A DNA stretch of 64,000 nucleotides from Myroides sp. N17-2. Its GTDB lineage: Bacteria; Bacteroidota; Bacteroidia; Flavobacteriales; Flavobacteriaceae. Where the stretch lies: NCBI RefSeq assembly GCF_002286775.1, contig NZ_NSGJ01000015.1, positions 1 to 64,000 of the forward strand, read 5' to 3'. Below are positions 24,859 to 34,502 of this stretch, one piece after another (the first letter of the stretch is position 1; every line of letters starts with the position of its first letter). The position numbers and the translations under genes are program-made. Under the pieces are notes generated by a model, which was given only the letters and a program-made list of their open reading frames with translations, searched no databases and was not told the origin of the DNA.

Positions 24859-26262
24859 ATGGGAAAGGATTATAAATACAAAATCTTCACTTCTAAGATA
24901 GAAGAGGCTATACTAACAGGGTTATTAAAAGAAGGAGATAGACTCCCATCAATTAGAACGATTAAATCAGAGTATAATCTAAGTGTCAGTTCCGTGCAGA
25001 GTGGTTATGATTACCTTGTGTTTAAAGGATTAGTTACCGCAGTACCACGTTCTGGATATATAGTAGCTCGTCAATCTATACAACAATTACCTCAAATAGA
25101 ATTATCTACGATTCCTAAAGACGCCGTTTTTAGAAAGAAGGTGCATCTGATTACTAATCAAAGTAATTATAGAGGACAAACAGTACTTAATGAAGCAAGC
25201 CCTTCCGATATTTTTATTCCACAGAAGTTGGTATTAAAGACAATGCAGAAGGTTATAAAGGAGAAAGGAGCATCCTTACTCCGATATTATCCTAATAATG
25301 GTTCTGAAGAACTTAAGGAGTTATTAGTGAGGAGATCAGCATTACACGGAGCTTCTATCTCTAGTGATGAACTACTCATTACAGATGGAGCCTTACAAGC
25401 TTTATATATTGCTTTAGCATCTATTACTTCACCGAATGATATTATTGCAGTGGAGAGCCCTTGTATCTTTTCTATTCTAGAAGTTATTGCTAATCTTAAG
25501 TTGAGAACAGTAGAAATACCTGTGCGTTTTTATGAAGGTTTTGATACAGATTATTTAAAAAAAGTATGTCTGACGAATGATATAAAAGCTATTGTATTAA
25601 CTCCTAATTTTCATAATCCGACAGGTGTATTAATGACTGATGAGAGTAAAAAAGCTGTCTATCAAGTTGCCTTACATCATCATATCCCTATAATAGAGAA
25701 TGATATTTTTGGAGATCTTTACTTTAATGGTACTCGACCAAGTAATATTCGCAACTATGATGAAGCAGGATTAGTACTTACTTATTCATCATTTTCTAAA
25801 TCACTAGCACCAGGTATAAGGTTAGGTTGGCTAGCAGCAGGGCAGTTCTTTTCTAAGATAGAACGCCTTAAGTTTGCACTTGGTCGATCAGTATCTCCCT
25901 TAAATCAAGAAGTAATGATAAAGCTCTTACAGTCTTCAGCATATGACAAGCATCTTAGAGTATTTCGTCAACAGTTAGAACGTCAAGCTATGCAACTAGT
26001 AGGACAGTTGATTAGTGCGTTTCCTGATTCTCTTCATATACAGTTTCCAAAAGGAGGATATTGTATTTGGGCGCAGTTACCGCTAGATACTGATATGGTT
26101 CAGTTTTATAAGCGATGTACTGAAGAAGGAGTACAGTTTACTCCAGGAGCGACTTTTTCTTTTACTGATGTCTATGATACTTGTTTTAGAGCAGTTTTTG
26201 CTAAACAGTTAACACTATTTGATTTACAGGCTATAAAGAGAGTCGGAGGGACTACGTTATAA
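24859..26262 (+). CDS. MocR-type regulator (GntR HTH plus aminotransferase domain)
   Basis: A 467-residue regulator. The N-terminal winged helix (about 1-70: ILTGLLKEGDRLPSIRTIKS; LSVSSVQSGYDYLVFKGLV) is fused to a fold-type-I aminotransferase domain (about 100-460) with the PLP-binding Lys in SSFSKSLAPGIRLGW. I start at the ATG at 24859; an upstream TTG at 24829 overlaps the TATTTTTG promoter box. MocR proteins sense PLP or amino compounds. The GNAT gene 84 bases downstream may be controlled by it. Confidence 0.9.
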   Translation: MGKDYKYKIFTSKIEEAILTGLLKEGDRLPSIRTIKSEYNLSVSSVQSGYDYLVFKGLVTAVPRSGYIVARQSIQQLPQIELSTIPKDAVFRKKVHLITNQSNYRGQTVLNEASPSDIFIPQKLVLKTMQKVIKEKGASLLRYYPNNGSEELKELLVRRSALHGASISSDELLITDGALQALYIALASITSPNDIIAVESPCIFSILEVIANLKLRTVEIPVRFYEGFDTDYLKKVCLTNDIKAIVLTPNFHNPTGVLMTDESKKAVYQVALHHHIPIIENDIFGDLYFNGTRPSNIRNYDEAGLVLTYSSFSKSLAPGIRLGWLAAGQFFSKIERLKFALGRSVSPLNQEVMIKLLQSSAYDKHLRVFRQQLERQAMQLVGQLISAFPDSLHIQFPKGGYCIWAQLPLDTDMVQFYKRCTEEGVQFTPGATFSFTDVYDTCFRAVFAKQLTLFDLQAIKRVGGTTL

Positions 26263-26346
26263 ACAGTGTACTGATAGTTTTTTGACAAACTGTATCGATG
26301 AGAGTTGATAGGTTGTTTTTATATTTGTATCAAACCAAATAAATCA

Positions 26347-26859
26347 ATGGATATAATATCAAAATTCACAATAGCAACAGAGGAAGGGTTAAGACAGTTA
26401 TTCTCTCTGCGCAAAGCTCAATTTAATCTATGGTATAGTAATACCGTAGATGCTGATGCTCTTAATCAGTATATCAGTACACAACTAGATTCTAAAGAGG
26501 CTACACTAGAGCTTAATAATCTAAGTACGCAGATGTTATCTGTATTTGTCAAAGAGGAAGCTGTGGGGTATGTTATTATACAGCAAGTGCCTAGTCCGGA
26601 TAGTCTTAAAGAACTAAAAGTGATTAACTATGCGCCTTTCTATATTATCCCAGCTCATAATACGGCTGAAGTAAGAGAATCTCTGTGGAATAAATGTCTA
26701 TCGCTAACGCGCAACTATGATGCGATTTGGATAGAAGTACTGCAGGATGATGTTCAGATTCCATTCTTAGAACAGTGTGGATTTAAGATAGAAGAACAGC
26801 GATTTATGCCTCCTTTTGGCAAGCCATCTTATATTATGATTCGCAAAAAAGACAGTTAA
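26347..26859 (+). CDS. GNAT acetyltransferase
   Basis: A 170-residue protein of the N-acetyltransferase fold (AVGYVIIQQVPSP; INYAPFYIIPAHNTAEVRES; QCGFKIEEQRFM). The acetyl-CoA loop is not canonical: where R/Q-x-x-G-x-G is expected, it has IIPAHNTAEVRESL. The fold call rests on the strand order and the C-terminal FLEQCGFK motif. The ATG at 26347 is preferred over a TTG at 26305 because a TATATTTG box lies between them (26320-26327). The gene follows the MocR regulator. Confidence 0.72.
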   Translation: MDIISKFTIATEEGLRQLFSLRKAQFNLWYSNTVDADALNQYISTQLDSKEATLELNNLSTQMLSVFVKEEAVGYVIIQQVPSPDSLKELKVINYAPFYIIPAHNTAEVRESLWNKCLSLTRNYDAIWIEVLQDDVQIPFLEQCGFKIEEQRFMPPFGKPSYIMIRKKDS

Positions 26860-26883
26860 TTAGTCGATGTCATATTAAAACCT

Positions 26884-26926
26884 AAAGTCAATAACTAGAA
26901 GTGTATATCTATGGTTGTTGACTTTT
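26884..26926 (+). terminator. Terminator after the GNAT gene
   Basis: AAAGTCAATAAC pairs with GTTGTTGACTTT (one G-T pair) across a longer 18-base loop and is followed by T residues. Confidence 0.65.
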
Positions 26927-27732
26927 TAATTTGAGAGTATAATGCTAGTTAGACCTACTTTGATTCTACGCTTATTTACTTTATAAATGTTATCATAAGG
27001 TAATAGTTTTAAGTTACCTTGTTCGTTGTAATAAGATTGTGTACCGTATTTTTGTAGTTTTCCATCATCAACTAATATTTTATCATATAAGTAAACAACT
27101 TCTTTATTCGTTAGATATCTTTTTTTGATTGCTTTTTCTATTAGATGAAGATATTTTTTCTGAAACCTAGTATTCGAATGTAATAGTATTATTAATGCAT
27201 AATGACTACTTTCTTGTTTATCCTTAATAGCATTTAAAAAATCACAATTATCAAATATGTTGAATAATAACCTTTGGTTTAGGGCATCTATTTTTTCATC
27301 GTTGTTACCATCAGTTCTATTTTTTTTATCTAATTGGTAAGCTTCTTTTAGCAGTGCATCTATGTTATTACAATCAATGTTTATCTTAGAAACTATACTA
27401 TCTGCATACACACCATAAGTTAAATAGAAGCTTATATCTTTTTTTAGAACGTTATCTGATTTTTTCAGCTTTCTAAATTTGATAACTAAGGAATCATTCT
27501 TTTTGTCTAAATAACGATCTATGTAGAACTTAGACATAGGGTATTCACTTAATTGTTCTTTAGATAATACTTGATTTTTAGGAGATAGTATTTTATATAT
27601 TCTATTGTTTAGGGAATCAACTTTGATTAAATGCATAATTTGCTTATCGTCTAATTTGATGTATTGTGCATTTGCAGTACTACTAATTAGAATTAATACT
27701 AGGAATACAATAAAATAGGGTTGTGATTTCAT
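26926..27732 (-). CDS. DUF6624-like exported protein
   Basis: A 268-residue protein with a signal peptide (about 1-22, ending TANAQ). The C-terminal part LYDKILVDDGKLQKYGTQ followed by VNKRRIKVGLTSI matches the DUF6624 pattern (D-R/K-x-L-...-K-x-Q-x-Y-G-T-Q ... R-R-x-x-x-G-L). Upstream helices are Lys-rich and resemble a repeat region. Function of DUF6624 is unknown. A second, more diverged member lies at 35801-36643. Confidence 0.7.
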   Translation of the reverse strand: MKSQPYFIVFLVLILISSTANAQYIKLDDKQIMHLIKVDSLNNRIYKILSPKNQVLSKEQLSEYPMSKFYIDRYLDKKNDSLVIKFRKLKKSDNVLKKDISFYLTYGVYADSIVSKINIDCNNIDALLKEAYQLDKKNRTDGNNDEKIDALNQRLLFNIFDNCDFLNAIKDKQESSHYALIILLHSNTRFQKKYLHLIEKAIKKRYLTNKEVVYLYDKILVDDGKLQKYGTQSYYNEQGNLKLLPYDNIYKVNKRRIKVGLTSIILSN

Positions 27733-27759
27733 TTCGTTAGTAGTTTAGTATAAATATAA

Positions 27760-28275
27760 CTATTTCTTTTTTACTAATCTCCATTGAATGAATTCCCCTA
27801 AGAGTCCAGTTCTTTTAAACCCTTGTTTCTCTAGTGTCTTGGCAGATCCTGTATTGTCTAAAAGAGATTGTGCAGTGATGAGTTTAACTGAGGGTTGATT
27901 AAATGCCCATTGGATTAGACCAGCTATAGCCTCACTTGCATAACCTTTTCTTCTTTCCTTTAAAGTAATACCATATCCTATATCTACAGCACTTCCCAAA
28001 TTAGGTACTCCTTTAAATCCAATATCTCCAATGATCGTATCATTATCTTTCTTGATGATCATCCACGATTCAAATCCTGACGGAGCAGTTACTTTCTCTA
28101 GATTAGTAATAATACGAGGCAAAGTCTCTAGCATATCTTCATCAGGCCAATCTATCGAGGGTTTAAGTCCATACTGAGATAAGATAGCAGTATTCCCTTG
28201 AAGTAATTCTTCGCAAATCTCAATAGTAAATGGGATTAAGTAAAGTCTATCTGTAGTAATCTTTTTCAATGTCAT
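27760..28275 (-). CDS. GNAT acetyltransferase, RimJ/RimL type
   Basis: About 171 residues from the ATG at 28275 (an upstream ATG at 28299 adds eight odd residues). RimJ/RimL features: TTDRLYLIPF at the start, GDIGFKGVPNLGSAVDIGYG in the middle, the acetyl-CoA loop ERRKGYASEAIAGLI and the end motif NTGSAKTLEKQGFKRTG. The usual role is N-acetylation of small molecules or protein N-termini; the substrate is unknown. Lies 27 bases downstream of nothing related; likely its own unit. Confidence 0.88.
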   Translation of the reverse strand: MTLKKITTDRLYLIPFTIEICEELLQGNTAILSQYGLKPSIDWPDEDMLETLPRIITNLEKVTAPSGFESWMIIKKDNDTIIGDIGFKGVPNLGSAVDIGYGITLKERRKGYASEAIAGLIQWAFNQPSVKLITAQSLLDNTGSAKTLEKQGFKRTGLLGEFIQWRLVKKK

Positions 28276-28299
28276 TTTTTTAGTTAAACAATAGTACAA

Positions 28300-28737
28300 T
28301 AAATATTATTCTGAGGTGATAACAGCTTAACGCTTATAGAGCAGGATTAGTATACTTAATATCGGATTAATGTCTATGCGGTGTTTAGTAAAAGAAGAGT
28401 AGCGGAAGAATAAAAGGAGCTTTCTTGGGCAAAAGGCCTTTTAGCCCTACTATAGTCCTATTAATCTCCTATTATTGTCCTAGTATTCGACACCAAAGCC
28501 CGAATTTATTGGGGTTAAAGGGGGGGGTAACTTTAGTGGATAATCAGTGTTTTGTTGTTAAGTTGTTGTTTGATAATTAATTATGTTTTTTTAGTATTTA
28601 AAAAAATGTGTAAAAAAGTGTATTATCGAAACACTCAAGTACAAATACGATGATAAATGGCCAGAAAAGGACTATTTAGAAGAGTATATTTTAATTTTTT
28701 GACTGTTTTAAAGGGGTAAAATAAAAAAACAGGATAA
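28300..28737. other. Gene-free stretch with short repeats
   Basis: About 440 bases without a gene. It contains the GC-rich palindrome AAAAGGCCTTTT flanked by GGGC and GCCC (28431-28447), then four 11-bp imperfect tandem units (see next entry), then a run of eight G near 28521. Past that it is plain AT-rich sequence. Confidence 0.5.
28446..28489. repeat. Four 11-bp imperfect tandem repeats
   Basis: CCTACTATAGT, CCTATTAATCT, CCTATTATTGT and CCTAGTATTCG follow without gaps. Each starts with CCTA and is one helical turn long. Confidence 0.7.
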
Positions 28738-28780
28738 AAAAAAACGCTCATAGTGAATAGACACTATGAGCGTTTTTTTT
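28738..28780 (-). terminator. Terminator downstream of the SDR gene
   Basis: An 18-pair stem with core ACGCTCATAGTG/CACTATGAGCGT and A/T tracts on both sides, so it may act on both strands. The SDR stop is 27 bases away. Confidence 0.88.
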
Positions 28781-28806
28781 AAGTTATTTATGTCAATACC
28801 TAAGTA

Positions 28807-29532
28807 TTAAGCATCTTGTTTGGTATCAGAGATAATTAGCTCACGTAGTAATACCCCTTGAGGTAAGTCGTAAGTGAATTTGATTGTACGTGCAACGTCG
28901 ATAGCTCGGATACGGTTAGCCCCTGTGTTCTCTCTCCATTTGTTATAGCCATCTATCATATCGTCATTAGTAGTGTGACCTAATAGTTCAGTAGCTACTG
29001 CACCCGGTTCTATAGAGATAACACGTACATTAAATGGGCTAAGCTCTAGACGAGCTGTCTGAGTAACTCCCCTTACAGCGTATTTACTAGCGCAGTAAGC
29101 AGCGTGGTTATGGAATGGTAATACTCCTGCGATAGAAGATACATTAATGATCGTACCAGACTGTCTCTCTTTCATATCAGCCATTACTGCTTGCATACCG
29201 TTCATCACACCTAAGACATTGATGTCTAGCATACGTTTCCATTCATTAGGATCTTGAGTTGCTAGATCCCCTAATAGCATAACTCCTGCATTATTGATCA
29301 ATAAGTCTGTCTTTCCATATACAGCTTCAGCTTCACGAATCGCTTTTTCGAAAGCATCTTTATCAGATACATCTACACTTCTGCATAGTGTATTTGGTAG
29401 ATTAAGAGCTTCCATCTTCTCTAATCTTCTTGCTAACAGTAATAGTGGATGTCCACTATGAGCAAATTCTTTAGCTAGTTCCATACCGAAACCTGAGCTA
29501 GCACCTGTGATTACTACTAATTTCTTTTCCAT
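28807..29532 (-). CDS. Short-chain dehydrogenase/reductase (SDR)
   Basis: A 241-residue classical SDR, expected to reduce or oxidise a carbonyl/alcohol group using NADP(H). The cofactor motif TGASSGFG (9-16), the NNAG motif (80-83) and the catalytic Ser132/133, Tyr146 and Lys150 (AAYCASK) are all present. Arg35-Arg36 after the second strand favours NADP(H). It belongs to the YdfG-like group. Substrate unknown. Its own terminator lies downstream. Confidence 0.92.
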   Translation of the reverse strand: MEKKLVVITGASSGFGMELAKEFAHSGHPLLLLARRLEKMEALNLPNTLCRSVDVSDKDAFEKAIREAEAVYGKTDLLINNAGVMLLGDLATQDPNEWKRMLDINVLGVMNGMQAVMADMKERQSGTIINVSSIAGVLPFHNHAAYCASKYAVRGVTQTARLELSPFNVRVISIEPGAVATELLGHTTNDDMIDGYNKWRENTGANRIRAIDVARTIKFTYDLPQGVLLRELIISDTKQDA

Positions 29533-29714
29533 AATTATAATTTATTTTTATACTGCAATTTACTGACAATATTGATCTTATAGCAATAAAGAAGAATCTA
29601 TTTTATTATATATAGATATTGTAATTAGAACCTTACTTAAACAATTATAAGTACTGAGATAATAAAGAAAAAGGATGTATTTTGGGAATATGTTTAGAGT
29701 ATATGCTAATTGAG

Positions 29715-30491
29715 TTAAACTGCTGTAGGCGTGCTTATAAACGATATAATGATAGCAATGAGTATTGCTAATATTAAGAGGATTATATAGGATAGAATTA
29801 CCCATCCACAGAGCTGAAGTATCTTGATAAAAATACGCTTTGAAGTTTGTTCTTTATAAAACTCTTTAAAGAACCAATATAATACAAAAGGTGTTGTTAG
29901 AAGTGATAAGCCTAAAATATTATATACAGCATCTGAGTCTGTAATATAGAAGTATGTTATCGGGTAAACTATCAAAGTGTTTAATATCGTGATAAAAGAT
30001 AATATGTAAGCATTCATAACGAAATGCTCATAATAGTTATGCCCCCATTTTCTAAAAGTAAACTTCGTTAACAGAGCGAAAAATGGAATGAATAAAAGCA
30101 TTATGAATGAGTGGTAGTTAGTGAAATAAGCTAAGAACTCACTCATGATTTTATTACTTGCAGGGTTTTTAGGGTTCAAGTCAGAAAGAGGTTTGGCTAT
30201 CCCAATGAATTGAAATGATACAAGAGCCGAGATACCACTAAGAACAAATGATAACAATATTGGCTTGTATTGATTTATTCTCTTACCATCTATAAATTCT
30301 CTAGCTATTTTACCAGGATTGGCAATAACTTTCTTTACTGAATGTAGAAAACCTTTATTAGTATATACTACTACTTCATAGAGTTCTTCTAGTAAATACC
30401 CTTTATTTATACGAGTATATTTCTTTTGACCACAGTTGCTACAGAAGTTTTGAGTAACTATTTGGTTGCAGTTTATACAGTTGTCATTCAT
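29715..30491 (-). CDS. DUF3667 membrane protein
   Basis: A 258-residue protein. The N-terminus has a Cys4 zinc-ribbon-like motif (CINCNQIVTQNFCSNCGQ), then the conserved DUF3667 stretch GKIAREFIDGKRINQYKP, and about five TM segments in the rest (for example ILLSFVLSGISALVSFQF, then LLILAILIAIIISFIS at the end). DUF3667 is common in Bacteroidetes; no function is known. It is a single gene on the minus strand. Confidence 0.88.
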   Translation of the reverse strand: MNDNCINCNQIVTQNFCSNCGQKKYTRINKGYLLEELYEVVVYTNKGFLHSVKKVIANPGKIAREFIDGKRINQYKPILLSFVLSGISALVSFQFIGIAKPLSDLNPKNPASNKIMSEFLAYFTNYHSFIMLLFIPFFALLTKFTFRKWGHNYYEHFVMNAYILSFITILNTLIVYPITYFYITDSDAVYNILGLSLLTTPFVLYWFFKEFYKEQTSKRIFIKILQLCGWVILSYIILLILAILIAIIISFISTPTAV

Positions 30492-30770
30492 AGTAATAAA
30501 GGTGATTAGTGGTGATTTACTTAATTAGTCACTTAGTAGTGAGCAGTGCAACTAATGTATAAAAAAACTTAATAACGTTTTGTTTTTTTTAAGAATTACT
30601 ATAGGTATATGTTTAGTTTGGAGTGGTTTTATGATATCTTCGTAGGATAGAATAAAACTTACATAGATGAAGTTTATAAATCTAATAGAATTATTGTTGT
30701 TTACTTATACCAAGAATTAGTATTAGAGTCTATTAGGTAGTGTGGTTTAGTTTTATTAATAATTATAATT

Positions 30771-32450
30771 ATGAAGGGATGTACTGTATTACTAGCATTT
30801 ATGTTTAGTATAGTGGCTTTTGGACAAAATACATATTCAAAGTTGATCAATCAAGCTGATAACTTGTTAGAAGAACATCAGGATGAGCAAAGTAAAAGAG
30901 AGGCTTTTTCTCTTTATGAAAAAGCTTTTAAGTTGTACCCTGATAGTATTCAGGCTGTTGATTTGTCTGAAATATCTGTTATAGCATCAGAATTGAAAGA
31001 GTCAGATAAAGCTTTTGCCTATCTAGATAGATTAATAAAGATAGAACATGGACAGTACGGTTTTCCGGGATGGCAAAATGTCACGAATAAAAGTGCGCTT
31101 GAAGAATACAAGAATCTATTAGAGGATCCTAGATGGACTGTAATAATGAATGAAGCTCAGTCGTTAAAGAGCAAGTTTGAGACTAATTTAAAAAGTATAG
31201 AGAAAGAGTTCTATAAAGTGAAATCGACTAAACAATTAAACTTTACTAATGGGAAAAAGTTATATAAAGAGATAAAAGAATATAATCCATATGTATCAAA
31301 GGAAAAGCAAGATTACTCTATAAGCTTTAATGTAAATGATACAGCTAAAACTTCTTTCTTTATTCATCTTCCTAAGAACTATTCACCAAATAAGAAGTAC
31401 CCACTACTATTCTTTTTACACGGAGCGGTTAGATATAATGAGTTTCAAGAGTTTCAAACAAAAGAACTTAGTTTAGAGGGATGGAATAGATATTATACGA
31501 AGTATGGCGATATAAATGATGTTATTCTTGTATTTCCAAGTGGAAGTAAGAAGTATAATTGGATGACATCTGATGAAGGTTTCTTTATGGTACCTGCTAT
31601 GCTAAGAGAAGTGAAAAAAGCAATTAATGTAGATGATAACAAAGTATTTATCGCAGGGCATTCTAATGGAGCGACAGGTTCATTCTCCTATTTGATGAAA
31701 GACTCTTCTTCTTTTGCAGGATTCTATGGATTTAATACACAGCCTAAAGTATTTACAGGAGGAACATTTGTAGAGAATAGTAAGAATAGATCTTTTATAA
31801 ACTTCTCAACAGATGAAGACTATTATTATCCACCTAATGCTAATGATTCATTTACTGCGATGATGAATAGTATTAAAGCAGATTATAAAGAGTACCGTTA
31901 TAAAGGTTTTCCGCATTGGTTCCCTCAATTTGACGAGTCGGAACCTGCTTATGAAATACTATTTAAGGATTTGAAGGAAAGGAAGCGAAATAGCTTCTCT
32001 GAAGAGTTGTCTTGGGAGTTTGATGACAATGTTTACGGTAGTATAGATTGGCTAAGTAATATGAAGTTAGATACACTTGGTCAAAAAGCAGATTGGCATA
32101 AAGAACTAAACTTTAAGATAACAAAGTGGTTAGAATATGATAAAGATGATAAACTTCAGATTATAGAGGTAGATAAGAATGCCTTTGATATACCACGTTT
32201 ATCAGGTAAAGTTATTGCTTGTTATAAAGACAATGAATTTAGAATAGAAACTTCTCGTATTAAATCTCTATCTATTGCTATCTCTCCTGAAATGGCAAAT
32301 CTAGAAGACAAGATTAAAGTGTATGTAAATGGGAAGTTGTATTATGATAAGAAAGTAGATTATAATACAGCATTTATGCTAGACAGTTTTGATAAAACTA
32401 GAGATAGAAGTACGATTTGGATTAATACAATCGATATTACATTAGAATAA
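30771..32450 (+). CDS. Exported TPR-esterase of the alpha/beta hydrolase fold
   Basis: A 559-residue protein with a signal peptide (1-18, ending AFGQ). Residues about 20-135 form TPR-like helices. An alpha/beta hydrolase domain follows (about 185-390): oxyanion strand LLFFLHGAVRYN, nucleophile elbow GHSNG with Ser298, and a likely His in GFPHWFPQF. The last 160 residues are a beta domain (WEFDDNVYGSIDWLSNMK; VNGKLYYDKKV). This recalls PHB-depolymerase and feruloyl-esterase relatives. Substrate unknown. It carries its own terminator. Confidence 0.82.
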   Translation: MKGCTVLLAFMFSIVAFGQNTYSKLINQADNLLEEHQDEQSKREAFSLYEKAFKLYPDSIQAVDLSEISVIASELKESDKAFAYLDRLIKIEHGQYGFPGWQNVTNKSALEEYKNLLEDPRWTVIMNEAQSLKSKFETNLKSIEKEFYKVKSTKQLNFTNGKKLYKEIKEYNPYVSKEKQDYSISFNVNDTAKTSFFIHLPKNYSPNKKYPLLFFLHGAVRYNEFQEFQTKELSLEGWNRYYTKYGDINDVILVFPSGSKKYNWMTSDEGFFMVPAMLREVKKAINVDDNKVFIAGHSNGATGSFSYLMKDSSSFAGFYGFNTQPKVFTGGTFVENSKNRSFINFSTDEDYYYPPNANDSFTAMMNSIKADYKEYRYKGFPHWFPQFDESEPAYEILFKDLKERKRNSFSEELSWEFDDNVYGSIDWLSNMKLDTLGQKADWHKELNFKITKWLEYDKDDKLQIIEVDKNAFDIPRLSGKVIACYKDNEFRIETSRIKSLSIAISPEMANLEDKIKVYVNGKLYYDKKVDYNTAFMLDSFDKTRDRSTIWINTIDITLE

Positions 32451-32456
32451 GATAGG

Positions 32457-32486
32457 AGAGTTGGTATGTTATACTAACTCTTTTTT
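32457..32486 (+). terminator. Terminator of the TPR-esterase gene
   Basis: An 11-pair stem (AGAGTTGGTAT with ATACTAACTCT, one G-T pair), three-base loop, then T residues. Confidence 0.8.
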
Positions 32487-32548
32487 GTATAATATTTTTA
32501 GAGAATAAACTTATCTATCTGAAAGTAGAATTACTACTCCTAGATGCT

Positions 32549-33091
32549 TTATAATAACGATGCTACTATCTCTTGGGTTGGCAATACACTTATTCTATAT
32601 TTAGTAGGTGTCATATCTGCCCAAAGCCAATTATAATGATTAATAAGGGTAGGAGCATCTACATAAGGGCGGTCAGCTGTAGTGTGAGCATCTGAGGCAA
32701 TAAAAAGTTCATAGTCTTTAGTCAAAGCAGACTTTACAGTAGCATCTACACAATAGTCAGTAGCACAGCCGCAAATGTATAATTGGGTAATACTGTTTTG
32801 CTTAAGGATAGATTCTAATTCTGTCTGATAGAAGGCGTCATTGGCTTCTTTTACTACTGTGATGTCAGTAGTATTTTGTACTAATTCGGGAAGTATATTG
32901 TATTCAGTAGTGTTCGGAATTAAACAATTCTCTTTCGATCCATTGTGTTTGATATAGATTATTTTGTCATTTTGCTGATGGAATGCCTCTGCTAGTTGAT
33001 TGATTTTACTGATCACCTCCATTGTGTTGTATCTAGCAGAATACGGATTGAAACTACCTATCTGCATATCTATAATTAAAAGCGCTTTCAT
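32549..33091 (-). CDS. Isochorismatase-like cysteine hydrolase
   Basis: A 180-residue hydrolase. The catalytic triad is visible: Asp in LLIIDMQIGSF, Lys in TVVKEANDAFY and Cys in YICGCATDYCVDATV (the cis-peptide Cys motif). It probably releases an amide, as nicotinamidases and related hydrolases do; the exact substrate is not evident. I start at the ATG at 33091 since the longer frame adds 31 residues unlike the family. It diverges from a GNAT gene, with 93 bases between starts. Confidence 0.87.
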   Translation of the reverse strand: MKALLIIDMQIGSFNPYSARYNTMEVISKINQLAEAFHQQNDKIIYIKHNGSKENCLIPNTTEYNILPELVQNTTDITVVKEANDAFYQTELESILKQNSITQLYICGCATDYCVDATVKSALTKDYELFIASDAHTTADRPYVDAPTLINHYNWLWADMTPTKYRISVLPTQEIVASLL

Positions 33092-33184
33092 TGACTTAAA
33101 TTTGGTTGTAAGTAAATGTAAAGAAAATAATGTAGTAATTTTCCCTATTTTAGGAGCCACAATCAAACAAACAAAAAACAACAA

Positions 33185-33733
33185 ATGTTAGAGATTAATT
33201 TTAAGATATTTCCTGTTCTAGAGACGGAGAGATTAGTGCTTAGACAAGCAGATCTAAATGATGTAAATGAGATGTATGCTATGCGTTCAGATGCTGAGGT
33301 GATGAAGTATATCCCTAGACCACTATCGACAGATGTAAGCGAGGCTGTAGAATATATAAAGTCTATAGATGAACGAATGGAAGAAAAAGAATGTATTAAT
33401 TGGGCTATTATGCTAAAGGGGGATACTAAGATGATCGGTAATATTGGGTTTTATCGTATGGCACTTGAGAACTATAGAGCAGAGGCGGGGTATATGCTTT
33501 TGCCGGAATATCAAGGTAAGGGGTATATCACAGAGGCGCTTAATCGCTTGATAGATTTCGGGTTTAAAGATATGGGGTTACACTCTATAGAAGCAGTGAT
33601 AGATCCTGATAATATAGGGTCGATGAAAGTCTTAGAGAAGTGTGGATTCGTTAAAGAAGGACATTTTAAAGAGAACGAGTTTTATGATGGTAAGTTCTTA
33701 GATACGGTAGTGTATTCTAGATTAGAGAAGTAG
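33185..33733 (+). CDS. GNAT acetyltransferase, RimJ/RimL type
   Basis: A 182-residue acetyltransferase. ETERLVLRQADLNDVNEMY near the start, the strand MIGNIGFYRM, the acetyl-CoA loop LLPEYQGKGYITEALNRLI and the end motif NIGSMKVLEKCGFVKEGHF are those of RimJ/RimL proteins. Probably single-gene. Shares a short divergent promoter region with the cysteine hydrolase. Confidence 0.9.
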   Translation: MLEINFKIFPVLETERLVLRQADLNDVNEMYAMRSDAEVMKYIPRPLSTDVSEAVEYIKSIDERMEEKECINWAIMLKGDTKMIGNIGFYRMALENYRAEAGYMLLPEYQGKGYITEALNRLIDFGFKDMGLHSIEAVIDPDNIGSMKVLEKCGFVKEGHFKENEFYDGKFLDTVVYSRLEK

Positions 33734-33884
33734 GTATGATATCTTTTTAGTAGTAGGTATGATACTATGTTTTTCTATAATAAAGTATTTTATTCTGCCT
33801 TATATCTATCTTTTGATTATTTAGTTAAATTAGCTTTATGTTCTAAAGAATAGATATCTCTAATAGTAGTCAAAACTCAAACTA

Positions 33885-34451
33885 ATGAAGCAAAAAATTA
33901 AAACATACTCGATACAGTTTATTAAGGAGATCATCCCTGTAGTGGTGGGTATACTGATAGCCTTGTTTATTGATAATTGGAATTCTCAGCGAAAAGATAA
34001 AGCGTATATAGATCAAGTGTTTTTAACGATCAATAGTGAGCTAGAGGATTCTAGAGAAGATATTAAGTTTATTCTTCCCAAACAAAAGGCATTAATTGAG
34101 GCATTAGAATTGCATACGGATAATAAAGAGATGACTATACTAGAGATAGTTATGGGATCAAAGGGTATCTATATTCCTCAGATTAAGATTAATGCGTGGC
34201 GAGCGGTGTCTACGACTAAGATAGATTTAATAGCTTATGAGAAAGTGACTTCTCTATCTAATATCGCTGAGCTCAAGGAAATATTGAGTAATAAAAGTGA
34301 GTTTTTAATGAACTTCTTATATTCTAATGTCAATCAGACTGATAAGAATACAAAGCAGACTTTTAAGCTCATCCTTTTAGACATCATCCAAACAGAAAAT
34401 ACTTTACAGCAGTGTATTGAGTTATTTGAGAAGGAGAATGTGAAGAGGTAA
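33885..34451 (+). CDS. DUF6090-like single-TM protein
   Basis: A 188-residue protein with one N-terminal TM segment (about 14-30) in the DUF6090-type context FIKEIIPVVVGILIALFIDN followed by WNSQRKD. The rest is a helical soluble domain, probably periplasmic. Bacteroidetes genomes carry many such genes; function unknown. The S41 peptidase gene follows 51 bases downstream and may share its transcript. Confidence 0.75.
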   Translation: MKQKIKTYSIQFIKEIIPVVVGILIALFIDNWNSQRKDKAYIDQVFLTINSELEDSREDIKFILPKQKALIEALELHTDNKEMTILEIVMGSKGIYIPQIKINAWRAVSTTKIDLIAYEKVTSLSNIAELKEILSNKSEFLMNFLYSNVNQTDKNTKQTFKLILLDIIQTENTLQQCIELFEKENVKR

Positions 34452-34502
34452 CTGTGATGTTTCTTCTGAATTTATATTATATACTTAGTTAATTCATTGT
34501 TT

